Shown: one piece after another, positions 1 through 11,008 of the stretch
Numbering within the stretch: the stretch's first letter is position 1
Layout: each line of letters opens with the position of its first letter
Assembly: GCF_933775445.1 (NCBI RefSeq)
Contig: NC_065875.1
Location: forward strand, 10,429,001 to 10,493,000
Source: Argentina anserina
Taxonomy: Eukaryota > Streptophyta > Magnoliopsida > Rosales > Rosaceae
DNA: 64,000 bases
Direction of reading: 5' to 3'
The notes under the pieces: model-generated
Databases searched by the model: none
What the model was told of the DNA's origin: nothing
The model's input: the letters and a program-made list of their open reading frames with translations, nothing else
Translations under genes and position numbers: made by a program

Positions 1-1
1 C

Positions 2-622
2 ACCCTCATATACACAGGTTTCTCCATGGTGGCGGGAAGTACAAAGCCTTTAGAAAAAGCAATATTTCCTGAAGCTTCTGTGTGCGATATCGAGATAGTG
101 GACACAAGTCAATGGCTCCGCGATATCCGCATGCGAGCAGCTGCGGAAGTTTGTGCAAAGATAGAAGGCGTGATAGCGACATATTCTGTGAAGATGATTA
201 TTGCGGGGAGGAATGAGCTTGATATGTTGACGAATGAACTTAGCAAATATGGAGTCGACCCATCAACAATAAAAAAAAAACTGGAGCGGTTAATGACAAG
301 TGCTACCTTATATGACTTGGCAGAGACAGAGTCTGAAATCACGAGAGCCCAAGAAATTCGACAAAATAGTTTTGATCAGCATCAGTCTACACTTGAGTCC
401 CTTGGGAACTTGAAGAAAGAACAACAAAAACTAGAGCAAACGTTGGACTCACTAGATGCAGACATTTTTCTTCAGGATGCAAGACTTGCTGATCTAGAAC
501 AGAAGAAGTGCCAAATCCGAGAGATTCCAGAACTGATTGTAACAGAGATTGAAGAAGCGAAGAAGTTGCAAGCCAATTTTGAAAAACATCGTAGCAGCTT
601 CAAGGGTTTGACATGGATGTGA
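2..622 (+). CDS. Antisense extra ORF of the Tat element, C-terminal part
   Basis: The reading frame is already open at the left edge of the window, so the true start lies outside; an internal Met is at 26. About 200 residues are visible. Residues from roughly 95 to 195 are rich in Glu, Gln, Lys and Leu in heptad-like spacing, which predicts a long coiled coil. The ORF ends in a TGA at 620-622 and runs opposite to gag-pol, between pol and the presumed left LTR. Published Tat-lineage elements carry additional ORFs in this position, some with a plant mobile domain; the visible C-terminal half would fit the tail of such a protein, but no diagnostic motif is in view. Unlike gag-pol it has no stop over more than 600 bp. 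It could instead be a host gene exon captured by the element. Confidence 0.6.
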   Translation, partial: TLIYTGFSMVAGSTKPLEKAIFPEASVCDIEIVDTSQWLRDIRMRAAAEVCAKIEGVIATYSVKMIIAGRNELDMLTNELSKYGVDPSTIKKKLERLMTSATLYDLAETESEITRAQEIRQNSFDQHQSTLESLGNLKKEQQKLEQTLDSLDADIFLQDARLADLEQKKCQIREIPELIVTEIEEAKKLQANFEKHRSSFKGLTWM

Positions 623-862
623 TAGCTGACTTGAATGCTCAGGATTTGCTTCTTCTTTTTTCTTCAATTATCTTGTAATCAATTGATTTTGAACTTCAAC
701 TTATTGTCGGTGAAATAAGAATTTGCTTTATGATTGGCAGACAAAACCCTTTTTTTATTTTGATGTGACTGAACTTAAGATTGTTATTCTCAAGCTGCCT
801 ACGTATCCTTCTAAAGAAGGAATCAAGTCATCACGTAGTTCAAGGGTTTTTTTTGGTGCCTT

Positions 863-1068
863 GTGCAGTTTAAGCTCATGCAGGCGTGGAGCGTTTTTTT
901 GTGTGTCTTATGCAGTTTAGGCTCGTGCAGACATGAAGCATACTTTTTTTTTGTGTCTTGTGCAGTTTAGGCTCGTGCGGACTTGGAGCATTTTTTTTTG
1001 TTTTTTTTTGTTTCCTTGTCTTATGCAGTTTAGGCTCGTGCAGACTTGGAGCATTTTTTTTGTTTTCA
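863..1068. repeat. Four-copy tandem repeat of about 50-63 bp
   Basis: Four copies start near 863, 911, 960 and 1023. Each begins with TGCAGTTTA(A/G)GCTC and continues into a T-rich tract of variable length, which explains the uneven period. The block lies between the end of pol and the antisense ORF. Tandem arrays in this 3' untranslated position are known from Tat/Ogre elements. Confidence 0.85.
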
Positions 1069-4000
1069 AGCAAAATACTTCTTCAAGAACTTGCCGTTGA
1101 TGGGACCGATCCTCAAACCGTCTTCCGCCACAATTTTGTAAGCTCCATTGGTGTAAACTTCTCTAACGACGTAAGGACCATCCCACTTTGATTTGAATTT
1201 GGAGCCAGACTTGTGCGTCATAATGATGGGTCTTCGAACAACAAGGACTAAATCATCAACTTGAAATGACCGTGGTCGAACACCTTTGTTAAAGGCGTGT
1301 GACATCCGAGCTTGGTAGCATTCCAGGTGTTGTTGTGCGTCAAGCCTCTTCTCGTCCAAAGCTTCTAACTCTCGCAGGCGCAACTTGACATTTTCTTCAT
1401 TTGTGAGACCTTCTTGCAAAGCGATTCTCAATGACGGGATTTCTTTCTCTAATGGTAACACGTCTTCGACACCATAGACGAGAGAATAAGGTGTGGCATT
1501 TGTGACTGTCCGATACGTCGTTCTGTAAGCCCAGAGAGCTTCGCCCAATTTCTTGCTGACAGTTTTCTTCAAAATGTTACATAGCGTTTTATTGAATGCT
1601 TCTGCCAATCCATTTGCCGGAGCGTTATACATCCAAGAGAAGTGAAGCCTGAAGTGAAATTTCTTGCTCAAATTTTCTGTTGCGGTATTCGAGAAGTACT
1701 TGGCGTTGTCCGTGATGATGCATCGCGGTATACCATAGTGTTGTATAATGCTTCAAGTAATAAAGTCCACAACATTTTCTTTCTTTATTTCTTTCAGCGG
1801 TATTGCTACTGCCCACTTTGAGAAGGAATCCGTGGCTGCCAGAATGTATATATGACCAGCCGATGATTTCGGAGTGATGGGTCCGATTGCATCTATTCCC
1901 CAGACATTGAACGAGTGCGAAGCAATTGTCGAATGCAACTGCTCAGACAGCTGATGAATGAAGTTGGCATGAAACTGACAAGCTTGGCAGTTTTGTGCAT
2001 ACTCCATACAATCCTTGACCATGGGAGGCCAATAATATCCTAGTTGTCTTACTTGGAAATGTAACTTTGGTCCTGACTGATGTGCTCCACACACTCCAGA
2101 ATGAAACTCTTCCATGGCTTTGACCGCTTCATCGTTTCCCAAGCATCGAAGGAGTACTCCGTCAAACGACCTCCGATATAAAGTTTCTTTGTAGTAGAGG
2201 AAGCGCGGTGCTCGTCGCTTGATGCTCCACCTTTGCTTCGAATCTTCAGGAAGCTTGTTGTGCTCAAGATAGTCGATAAAAGGATGCCTCCAGTCTTCAA
2301 CATCAATGGTGTGAACTGACACTACATGAGAACTGGCACACTGGAGTGAAGTTTTGTTGTCACGACCCACCTTTGGCAAATTGGGATGTCCAAAATTTCA
2401 TCTCCAGACAATGCCAAGGTCGCCGCCAAGTTTGCCAATGCGTCTGCCATTTGATTTTCTTTCCGTAGCACATGTATGAGTGTAACATTATCAAAGCCCT
2501 TCAAGAGTTGTGTGGCAAGTTGGAAATAAGGTACCAAATCTTCCTTCTTGACCTTGTAATTAGTGAGCAATTGATCAATCACCAACTTCGAATCTCCATA
2601 CACTTCGAGACTTTGGATTTCAATTTCTAACGCTGTTTGCAATCCCATGATCAAGGCTTGGTACTATGAGACATTGTTGGAGCACAATTCCCCAAGAGTG
2701 AAAGAATAAGGCAATATCTGCTTTTGTGGAGAGACAAAGATAACACCAGCCCCTGCTCCGTCTGCCTTAGATGAGCCATCGAAAAATATCTTCCAAGTAG
2801 GGAGGACCTCTGCAAGGAAGACTTCCTCGTCCGGGAATTCATCTGAGATTTCCCAATCCGTTGGAATGGGGTGGTCTGCCAAGAAGTCGGCCAACGTCTG
2901 TCATTTCACTGCTTTAGCGGGCACATATACGATATCGTATTGGTTCAATAGCAACGCCCACTTAGCCACCAAGTGCATTGTGTAAGCCTGCATGTAATGC
3001 CTCAACTTTTTGAATGGCGAAGACGAGTGCAAGACACATCTTCTCTATCGGCGGATAATTCAGCTCAGGTCCGGTGAGGGTCCGACTTAAGTAGTACAAG
3101 GCTTTCTCCTTTTTGGCTTCATTTTCTAGGGCAAGAAGGGCCCCAAGTGATCTCTCTTGAGCCGCGATGTAAAGGATAAGAAGTTTCTCGGCGATAGGTG
3201 CACCCAACACCAGAGGATTCGCCAAGTATTTCTTTATGCTCTCAAAGGCATTGCGACAAGCTTCATCCCATACAAATGGAACATCTTTCTTCATGAGTCG
3301 ACTGAATGATTGGCAACGGCCCGCCAGGTTTGATATGAATCGTCTAATGAAGGCAAGTCGTCCTTGGAGGCTTTTCAACTCGCGTAAATTTCTTGGCTCT
3401 GGCATTTCCTAGATGGCTTTGATTTTGGATTGGTCTACCTCGATGCCTCGGTGCTTCACGATGAATCCAAGAAATTTTCCGGAACTGACACCGAAGGCAC
3501 ACTTCAAAGGATTCATTTTTAACTGGTATTTGCGTAACCTGTCAAACACTCTTCGTAGATCTTGCAGGTGATCAACTCTTTTCTTTGTTTTGACACCTAA
3601 ATCATCAAAATAGCATTCGACATACTTGTGCAGCATGTCACCGAAAATTTTCTGCATAGCGCGTTGGTACGTTGCACCGGCATTTTTAAACCCGAATGAC
3701 ATGACCTTATAGCAATAAATTCATTTGGGAGTTCGAAATGCAGTGAGTTCCTCATCGTCTAAGGCCATCCTTATTTGGTTGTAACCTGATGATCCGTCCA
3801 TGAATGACAAAACCTCATGCCCGGTTGTCGCATCCACCATGAGCTCTATGATTGTTAGAGGGAAATCATCTTTTGGACATGCCTCATTTAGGTCACGGAA
3901 ATCTACACAAACGCAGATTTGTCCGTTCTTCTTCTTGACAGGAACAATGTTTGCAATCCACTTCGGATATTGAACCTCTCTAATGAAGCCTGCGGCAATC

Positions 4001-4755
4001 AACTTATCAACTTCTGCTTCAATTTGAGGAATAAGCTCTGTTCGAAAGCGTCTTTGTGTTTGCTTGGTTGGCCGAGCCTCCGGTTTGACAGCAAGTCGAT
4101 GAACAGCTACCTTTGGATCCAGGCCATGCATTTCTTTGTAAGTCCAAGCAAATACATCTTTGTACTCGAGCAACAGATCAAGATATTCTTTTTCTTATTC
4201 GGAACTTAAAGACGCACTCACAAAAATAGGTCTTGGGTCTCCTTCTGTTCCCAAGTTAATCTCCTTTAGTTCATCCATAGTGGCTTGCCCCCCATCTACA
4301 AGTTCTGGAGGAGCTTCATCTACTTCAATTTCAAAATCTTCATGATCGTCTTCCTGCATGGCATCTGCTTCTGCCACCATGACATGATAAGAGGTTTGGA
4401 CAATGTTATCCTCACCGCCATTACCGAGGTTGCGATCTCCTTTTTGACCAGTGAATATGATGGTATGTTGCTTCACTTTGAGTTGATTCGTGAAATCCAC
4501 TTCCAACACACAATGCCTCTTCATGCGTGACGGGATAAGACTTCGGATTTCCTTGCTCTCCGCTTGACCACAAGTCGTTTTCCTCTTGCATATCTGTCGT
4601 TCCTTAGGTGCCTGGATCATTTCCAATGCAGGCTTTCGCGGAATGAGATTTGACTTTTTCTGATCTTTGTCTGAACTTGACATCCTTTTGAATACAGAAG
4701 TCCGAGTGGTTATATTACCGATGCGATTGAAGACTGAACCTCTACTTGCTATCAT
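1066..4755 (-). pseudogene. Broken gypsy pol: RT, RNase H, integrase
   Basis: Reading down the minus strand: a linker with repeated (S/T)VF(N/K)R-type motifs (4755-4195); reverse transcriptase (4173-3409) with its active site as YFDD rather than YVDD; RNase H of the usual Ty3 type (3405-2962); a second RNase-H-like segment with FFDGSSKADGAGAG (2894-2322); and integrase. The integrase has a His/Cys finger (near CQACQ), two catalytic Asp in GIDAIGP and ATDSFSKW, and the Glu in GLAEAFNK. It ends in a TAG-free stretch with a stop at 1066. In-frame stops interrupt it near 4195, 3721, 3409, 2898, 2664 and 1753, and frame changes occur near 2975 and 2340. The 3409 stop reads TAG where a Gln is expected and the 1753 stop is a TGA; both fit C-to-T decay at methylated sites. 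The reading frame relative to gag also shifts at 4742-4755. Confidence 0.92.
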
Positions 4756-7700
4756 GTTTCACACGATCAAAAACCGACACCCTTGTGATTGATCCTTTAA
4801 TACGTTCAGATGTTGCTCTTCGGGAATTTGGACGAATGCGATCGAACGACGAAATGCGAGGGGTTGACTGAACCTCTTGACTCTTTTCTTCAACTACCTC
4901 GACACTGATATGTTGCACATTGGCTCGCTCCGCCCTCATTCCTGAAATTCTGATTGGCTTGCTTGAAGTGAAACCGAGACCAGCTTTAGAAGAATCAACT
5001 ATTGCCCCTTGCTCTCTTAACTTCTTTTGTGACTCATCGAGCTCATGCGCCATCATTGCTGCAGTCTGGTCGTCCTTTTTGCTTGATGAACCAAAGTCGT
5101 ATCTGGCCTTTTCTAACAGCTTGTATGCGTTAGGATCGAACCCTTTACTTGTTCTTTTCTTGGGCAGCGATCCATGTTCCGTCTTACCTTGAATTGGTTT
5201 GACAAACACCTTTAATGGCTGCTTTGTGGGATTTTGGTTGCTCACCTTTATTAATGGCAATGTTGACTCCTCCTTCAACAATTTCACATCATCCTCTTCT
5301 AATTTTCGTGGGCACTCTTGTGACTTTGTCCCCGCAAATGGAGATTCCTCCTCCCTTCGTCTAGACTTCGGAACATAGCGAAGGACCGGAAAGGCATTGC
5401 TAACTTTTCTTTCTGCAGACGATGTTGCCACTTCAGATGAGACTTTTTGCGACACTTCACCATGAAGCTCAATGTCTTTTAATTTGGCATCATTCTCCCT
5501 AACTTTAGCGGCTTTCCCCATGGAGGGTACTCCGACCGGGAGGACTTCTTTCATTGACTCCTCATCTGTGTAGAATTTAGAATCCGCAAAGTATGATTCA
5601 GCTTCCGTGAAAGGTTTGGTATCTACTACCACGGTTTTCACACCTCCGCGATAGAACTTGATGCATTGATGTAAAGTGGATGGCACGATGCCGTTTTCAT
5701 GTACCCATGGTCGTGCCAACAACAAGTTGTACGAGGTCTTCGCATCGATGACATGAAACAAGGTGTTTGATTTTAGCTCTCCGATGTCCATGTCTAGTCT
5801 GATCATCCCTATCGCTCTTTGTCCTCCTTGGTTGAAACCTTGGATCATGAGACGATTCATTGATAACTCATCAACATTGATGCCGAGTTGAGACATGGTT
5901 GACTTGGGCATGATATTTACTGCTGACCCTCCGTCTATGAGCATACGATTCAACTTACGCTCTCGCATGTACCCTATCACAAAAAGAGGCCGATTATGTG
6001 GCTTAGAGCCCAGTTGGAGGTCATCATCTGTGAAGTGAATGGTATCACAATATGCATGACACGCGCCACATTCATTCATGCTTGTGGAGTGTTTTCCTAC
6101 GTCGATAAGCAACTCCACAAGCGCGCATCTCGTTGATTTTGGCAATTGCATCAACTCAGAGAGGCTAAGTTGGAAAGGTAGACTCTCCAATTGTTTCAAC
6201 ACCTCATTCTTCTTTAACACTTGACTTGCACCTATTTCTCTTGCTTCAGGCTTCTCGTATTCTTTGGAGCTGACTTCACAACTTGTGGCCATTGAAGTGA
6301 CATTCGGTTGTTTTGTCGGCAACTGTTCTCTTGACAAGTTTCGGCGAAGAGGCTTCCACAAACATGGAATAACTTTTGTCTCAAAACGTCCTCGTCCGTT
6401 ATCCTCCATTCGGGGAGGTGATTTCTTATGACTTGGCCGGGCAACCGGTGAGTTTGGCATCATACCTTTACGAGTTCTTCTTCGAGTGACCAATATCCAT
6501 CCTTCATCATCGGCATTAGAGGCAACTTGGAGAGTAGGCGTGGAAGCAGGACATTCTTTAACTTCTTTGGACTTCTTATGCTCGCATGCATTCTTTGTGA
6601 AACAGAACGGTGCTTTCAGCGGGTGAAAAGGGAGTGGAACTGGCTCGAGCGACCCGAATGTTATGGTAGTGCAATTGACTTCAGCAACGTCGTCAACGTC
6701 CAGCTCAATCTTCCCTTGCTTGGCGAGGTTCATTATCAAATCCTTGAGAACAAAGCACTTCTCTATAGGGTGACTAACGAGGCGATGATATTTGCAATAC
6801 TTCGGATCGTTGACGCGATGCATTTCTTCTGGACGCTTGCACTCTGGAAGATCTATGATCTTGTTTTCGAGCAGATCCTCTAACATGCCCGCCACATCAG
6901 AGTCTGGGAACGGGTACGTCTTTCGCTCCATCTCCTTCAACGTGCGTTTATTCCTATCGTAGCTTCGAGGAGGTTCCACCTTATTGAACTCTTTCTTATC
7001 CCGCGTAGAGATCTTAACCGGTGCAGTATTGATGACCATTGATTCTTTGGAAGGCTTCTTCACAACCTTGTCAAATTTGTTTCCGAAGACTTTGTCTTTT
7101 CGTTGGTCAACCATGGACTCATTCTTTCCCTTATGACTTGCCAAGCTTAGCTCCATGTCGTGGCCTCGAGTAGCCAACTCTTCAAAAGAACGAGGCTTGA
7201 TTCCTTGCAATATGTATAATAAATCAAAGTGCATGCCTTGGATGCACATTTCAACGGCTGACACCTCTGAGAGTCGGTCTTTGCAATCAAGGCTAAGTGA
7301 GTGCCATCTATTGATGTAGCCGATCGCGCGCTCATCCTTCTGTTGCTTCGTGTTCGTTAGCTCCATCATGCTCACTGTCCGCCTTGTACTATAGAATCGA
7401 TTAAGGAACTCGCGCTCCATTTGGTCCCAACTATCAACATACTCTGGCTCTAAGTCTGTATACCATTCGAAGGCATTTCCCTTCAACGAGCGAACAAACT
7501 GCTTGACAAGGTGATCGCCTTTTGTCCCGGCGTTACTGCAAGTCTCCACGAAGTGGGCAACATGTTGCTTTGGGTTTCCTTTACCTTTAAATTGTTGGAA
7601 ATTTGGTGGCTGATACCCCAGCGGCATCCTTAAGTTGTCGATCTTCTTCGTGTAAGGTTTGGAGTAAGTGATGGAGTCACGAGAAGGACCTCCATATTGA

Positions 7701-8416
7701 GCCCGAATTGAGTTGGTGATGATGTCCTGCAATTGCTGGAGTGATAAGGAACCAAGCGAGTCGCCATCGTTCTTGGATGTTTCTCCCTTTTCATTTACTT
7801 TCCTCCTACCAGGCGACCCTTTGGTGGAGTTCTCATCATTGTGATCTTCCAACTTGCTATAGAGCTTAGCGATTTTCACATCCTTTTCTTCAACCGTTCG
7901 GGTGAGCTTTTCAACCATCTCCATCAGATTGGAGAGTTGCTCCTCGATTGTGGATGCCCCTGTCACCAAGACCTGCGCATTTTCAGAAGAGGATTCGTGT
8001 GCCATAGAATGAAAGTTATCGCCATCTTCTTTGGGACTTCCATGGTATGACGCCATGCTTGATTCATCATCAGAGAAGATGTCTTCCAGGATAGGACCAT
8101 CACCATGAACGGATAGAGGATATTGCTCTTTTGGCTCATTCTCTTTAGACACTTACTTCTTCCCACTCTGAGAGGCATGCTCCATTGCTCCCAAGCTCTC
8201 CAAGGGGATGACTGGTTGACGAACTTTGCTAGCAAGTGCCAAAAATGTCGTGAGTTGAGTCCTAGCCACGTTCCGGGTGACAAGGGCAATCGGTTCACTC
8301 TTTGATTTGGAGAATGCTCGTTTGGATTTCTTGCCCGGCTCGACCTCTCCGCTTAACCTCCCGATTGTGGACTTGGATTTCTTCAATGGAACGGCTTGGT
8401 TGTTCTTGGAAGCCAT
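4742..8416 (-). pseudogene. Gypsy gag-protease ORF with one premature stop
   Basis: A start Met at 8416 opens a basic N terminus (MASKNNQ), followed by a single TAA at 8153-8155. The same frame then stays open for 1136 codons to 4742. Because the codon after TAA is GTG and no ATG is close, this is best read as one gag with a nonsense mutation. Gag residues with the retrotransposon gag fold lie near 7600-7300 (region around FVRSLKGNAFEWYTDLEP). The aspartic protease is near 6000-5880, with the active-site motif read as LIDGGSAVNIMP, the variant common in this lineage. The C-terminal third is charged and low in complexity. A 14-bp overlap in a different frame links it to the pol ORF. Readthrough of the TAA is possible but not needed, given the other breaks. 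Confidence 0.88.
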
Positions 8417-8647
8417 CGCACAAACGAAAAATTTCTTCGGAGAAGGAGATGAGAGGCCAAAAATGTCCCACTGGGCGTGCGAATTTGTAGACGAGAATCT
8501 GAAAACCAATAAGAGAATGCAGACACGTGTACAAATAAAATGTGATTTATTGAATATCAAGCGCGGGGTTACAATCTTTGTGAACTTCTCTGATTCTATC
8601 TCCGTATATGACTTGGCTCAAGGATGACGTGCACTTGATCTTGAGAG

Positions 8648-8905
8648 TTTGAGTTTGATTTGGATTTGGATTTGATGAAGAACGAGCGATTTGGCCGCTT
8701 GATGATTTTTCGTGGACTTGAGTTTGGATTTGGATTTGATGAAGAACGAGCGATTTGGCCGCTTGATGATTCTTCGTGGACTTGAGTTTGGATTTGGATT
8801 TTGTGAAAAACGAGCGATTTGGCCGCTTGATGATTCTTCGTGGACTTGAGTTTGGATTTGGATTTGATGAAGAACGAGCGATTTGGTGGCTTGACGATTC
8901 TTCGT
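8648..8905. repeat. Four-copy 64-bp tandem repeat in the LTR
   Basis: Copies start near 8648, 8719, 8783 and 8847. The last three are spaced exactly 64 bp apart and share the core GAACGAGCGATTTGG. The array is downstream of the TATA box, so it would be transcribed in U5 or the leader. Its sequence is unrelated to the array at 863-1068. Confidence 0.9.
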
Positions 8906-9028
8906 GATTTTGATGATCTTCGTGGACTTGATGAGACTTCGGGATTTGTCGAGAGTGATATTGCTCAAGTGATTCTCTCTTCTTCTCAAGTCAAAAAAAT
9001 CCCCTCCCTCTCTTCATGTTGAAGGTGG

Positions 9029-9036
9029 TATTTATA
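9029..9036 (-). promoter_or_regulatory. LTR TATA box
   Basis: TATAAATA on the minus strand lies about 620 bp upstream of the gag Met. It is the only good TATA match in the LTR and sits between the AT-rich U3 and the repeat-bearing U5. Confidence 0.55.
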
Positions 9037-9545
9037 GTGTCAAAGTTTCTATTTTGTAGAATATTTTAATGACACTAAAAATAATAAATTCTTTAATTGT
9101 ATAATTAAATCAATAGTATTTTCTTATTAATTTTAAATTAGTTATTCTCATAACTAAATTAATCAGAAAATAATTGACTTAATTATAACCGTTAAGGAAT
9201 TTATTAATTTAATTAAATGTCTGATTACCATTTCGAATCGTCAATGACATTCAATTTTCGGAATCACGTAGTTTTGATTACGATCCGTTTATATGCTGAC
9301 ACGAGTTTTATTCAGATCCGCACTAACTTTGTTGACTTTTGACCACGTGTGCAACTTTTTCAGGCTCTTAATCGATTTAATCATTTAACGAAGATAATTT
9401 ACTTCATTAAATTTCATGTGTCTACGAGCAGAAAGCCGAGAAAGAAACCACCCCCAACTCCCAAATCTTCAATGTAAATTAGAAGAGATCTAGATCTAGA
9501 CAAGGAAGAAGGGGGAGGAGAGAAGTCTGTTTTCTCTTTCAAAGG

Positions 9546-9556
9546 TCTAGAGAGAG

Positions 9557-9616
<60 letters not shown>
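9546..9616. repeat. (AG)n microsatellite
   Basis: A run of AG dinucleotides of about 56 bp (9561-9616), with an impure lead-in from 9546. It lies just outside the retrotransposon LTR. Confidence 0.95.
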
Positions 9617-9623
<7 letters not shown>

Positions 9624-10760
9624 ACTACAACACAAAGAGATTACCCTTTAAGCCTTTAGCATGAGATGGTAGCGCAACAAAATAAAAAAACTGTGAAAAA
9701 GGCATGAAATGTTACCACATCTCCCTGATCCACAATCGACGATGAGCATCAAATATACAAGAAAAGGCACATGATGGGAGTGCAACCACAATAGAGGATT
9801 CAAATCCCGCAAACATGCTCCTATTCCCCTATTTAATCTCTCTTTCGTAATACTACAAAAAAATATGGGTAATAAAATGTCACATTTGCATGATTTGTGT
9901 GAGTGTTTTTGAATGACCACACCACTAAACGACACAAAATAAATGTGTCTTTTGCCATAATTTTTGTGGTATTACCACCATCCAAGTAAAAACCATAATC
10001 CAGTTGCCCCATGTCTGCGAAGTTGCATGTTGCCAAAGCTTCGAGAAACATTGTAATTTGGTGAATGGATCTCAATTCAAGCGACCTCTAGATTTGTCCC
10101 CCAAAATTTATAATCTCATAAAAATCTCCCGATGCAATCCACTTCTCATAATTATTTCTTGGAAAAGAACGTAATAACTCCCAAGAAAAGTGGCCATGCC
10201 CTGCGTCAGGGTGAACGTAGAAGCTAGATAATCCACTTCTTCCCTTCAAGATGTTCTCAGCTCCGATGGCCTTCCAGGAGATTAATGTCTTCGGGTTTTA
10301 TCAGTAGTCTAGTTTCCTTTGGTTGTCTGTTTGTTGTTGTTGTGTTGTTGTTTCATGCTTTAGTCTTTGTTTCTCCTGGTTGTAAGCTCTTCTTCTTTAA
10401 TGAAAGTATTATTCAGACCGGAACTGGCTATATTTAGAAAGCCGACTTGAGTCGACGAGCATTACACTTGGTTTCCGAAAGGTTAGCCACGTTTCCCTGA
10501 TGCATTTGGACTAGCGTATTCAAAACACACTTTTTGAAATTATTTTCATGACTCTGCACATCTTAAATTACAACCCACAGATAATGAACATGTCTGAATC
10601 TGAACAATTTTAAAGTAAAATTCCAGGGAGATTTTTTTTTTAAATAAATGGAAGCATGAATCGTGGTCTCATCCAGCAACACCTTTTTTTTTCTTTTTTT
10701 GAGAATGGAGCAACACTTTAAACTGAAATGTTTTCACTCCCGAAATATATCAGCAATGTC
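9617..10760. other. Intergenic region with possible transposon relics
   Basis: I see no gene. CACTACAA at about 9621 and ACTACAAAAAAATATGGGT at about 9850 look like CACTA-type transposon ends, but no matching second end is visible. Near 10340-10420 a GT/TTG-rich stretch ending in AATGAAAGTATT resembles the 3' tail of a plant LINE. Both readings are weak. Confidence 0.3.
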
Positions 10761-10844
10761 ACAACTTACAAGACTCGCAACAGCGCGAGTGAGACTTCGA
10801 GAGAGTGAGAGTTCCCGCCACTAGGAGAGAGAGAGAGAGAGAGG

Positions 10845-10964
10845 ATGGTGTCAACTAGAAAATCGTCGGCCCCTGCAACACCGCCGACCCAATCCAGAAA
10901 CCCTATAACCCCATTCTCTACCCCCAAAACCGTCTCTGCCTCCCTCAAATCGGTAATCCTCCTA

Positions 10965-11008
<44 letters not shown>

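Larger units (their letters stand above)
1..9430 (-). mobile_element. Decayed Tat-lineage Ty3/gypsy LTR retrotransposon, partial
   Basis: The order on the minus strand is LTR (right), gag, aspartic protease, reverse transcriptase, RNase H, a second RNase-H-like segment, integrase, a tandem-repeat tract, and then an antisense ORF at the left edge. Extra ORFs between pol and the 3' LTR, together with an added RNase H domain, are known features of Tat/Ogre-type elements, and that is the basis for the lineage call. The second LTR lies outside the window. The coding part carries at least six in-frame stops and three frame changes, so it is an old, non-autonomous copy. The right boundary is uncertain by about 15 bp (9416 or 9430), because two CA dinucleotides fit. 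Confidence 0.88.
8464..9430 (-). repeat. 5' LTR of the Tat element (right-hand side)
   Basis: The left edge TGTCCCACTGGG at 8464 and a CA at 9415-9416 (or 9429-9430) bound a segment of about 950-967 bp. The gag Met begins about 50 bp inside of it. The segment contains a TATA box on the minus strand and a tandem array downstream of that, as expected for U3-R-U5. The matching LTR is not in the window, so the ends cannot be confirmed by comparison. The primer-binding site should lie just left of 8464; I could not match it to a particular tRNA. Confidence 0.6.

Noticed and set aside
863..1068. CRISPR-like array
   Set aside because: The repeats are contiguous tandem copies with T-tract length variation, without distinct spacers or cas genes, in a plant retrotransposon.
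4195..4197. Programmed readthrough between protease and RT
   Set aside because: The stop is one of many in-frame stops spread over pol, so random decay is the simpler explanation.
9621..9870. CACTA transposon ends
   Set aside because: CACTACAA-like motifs are present, but no inverted partner or 3-bp TSD was found.
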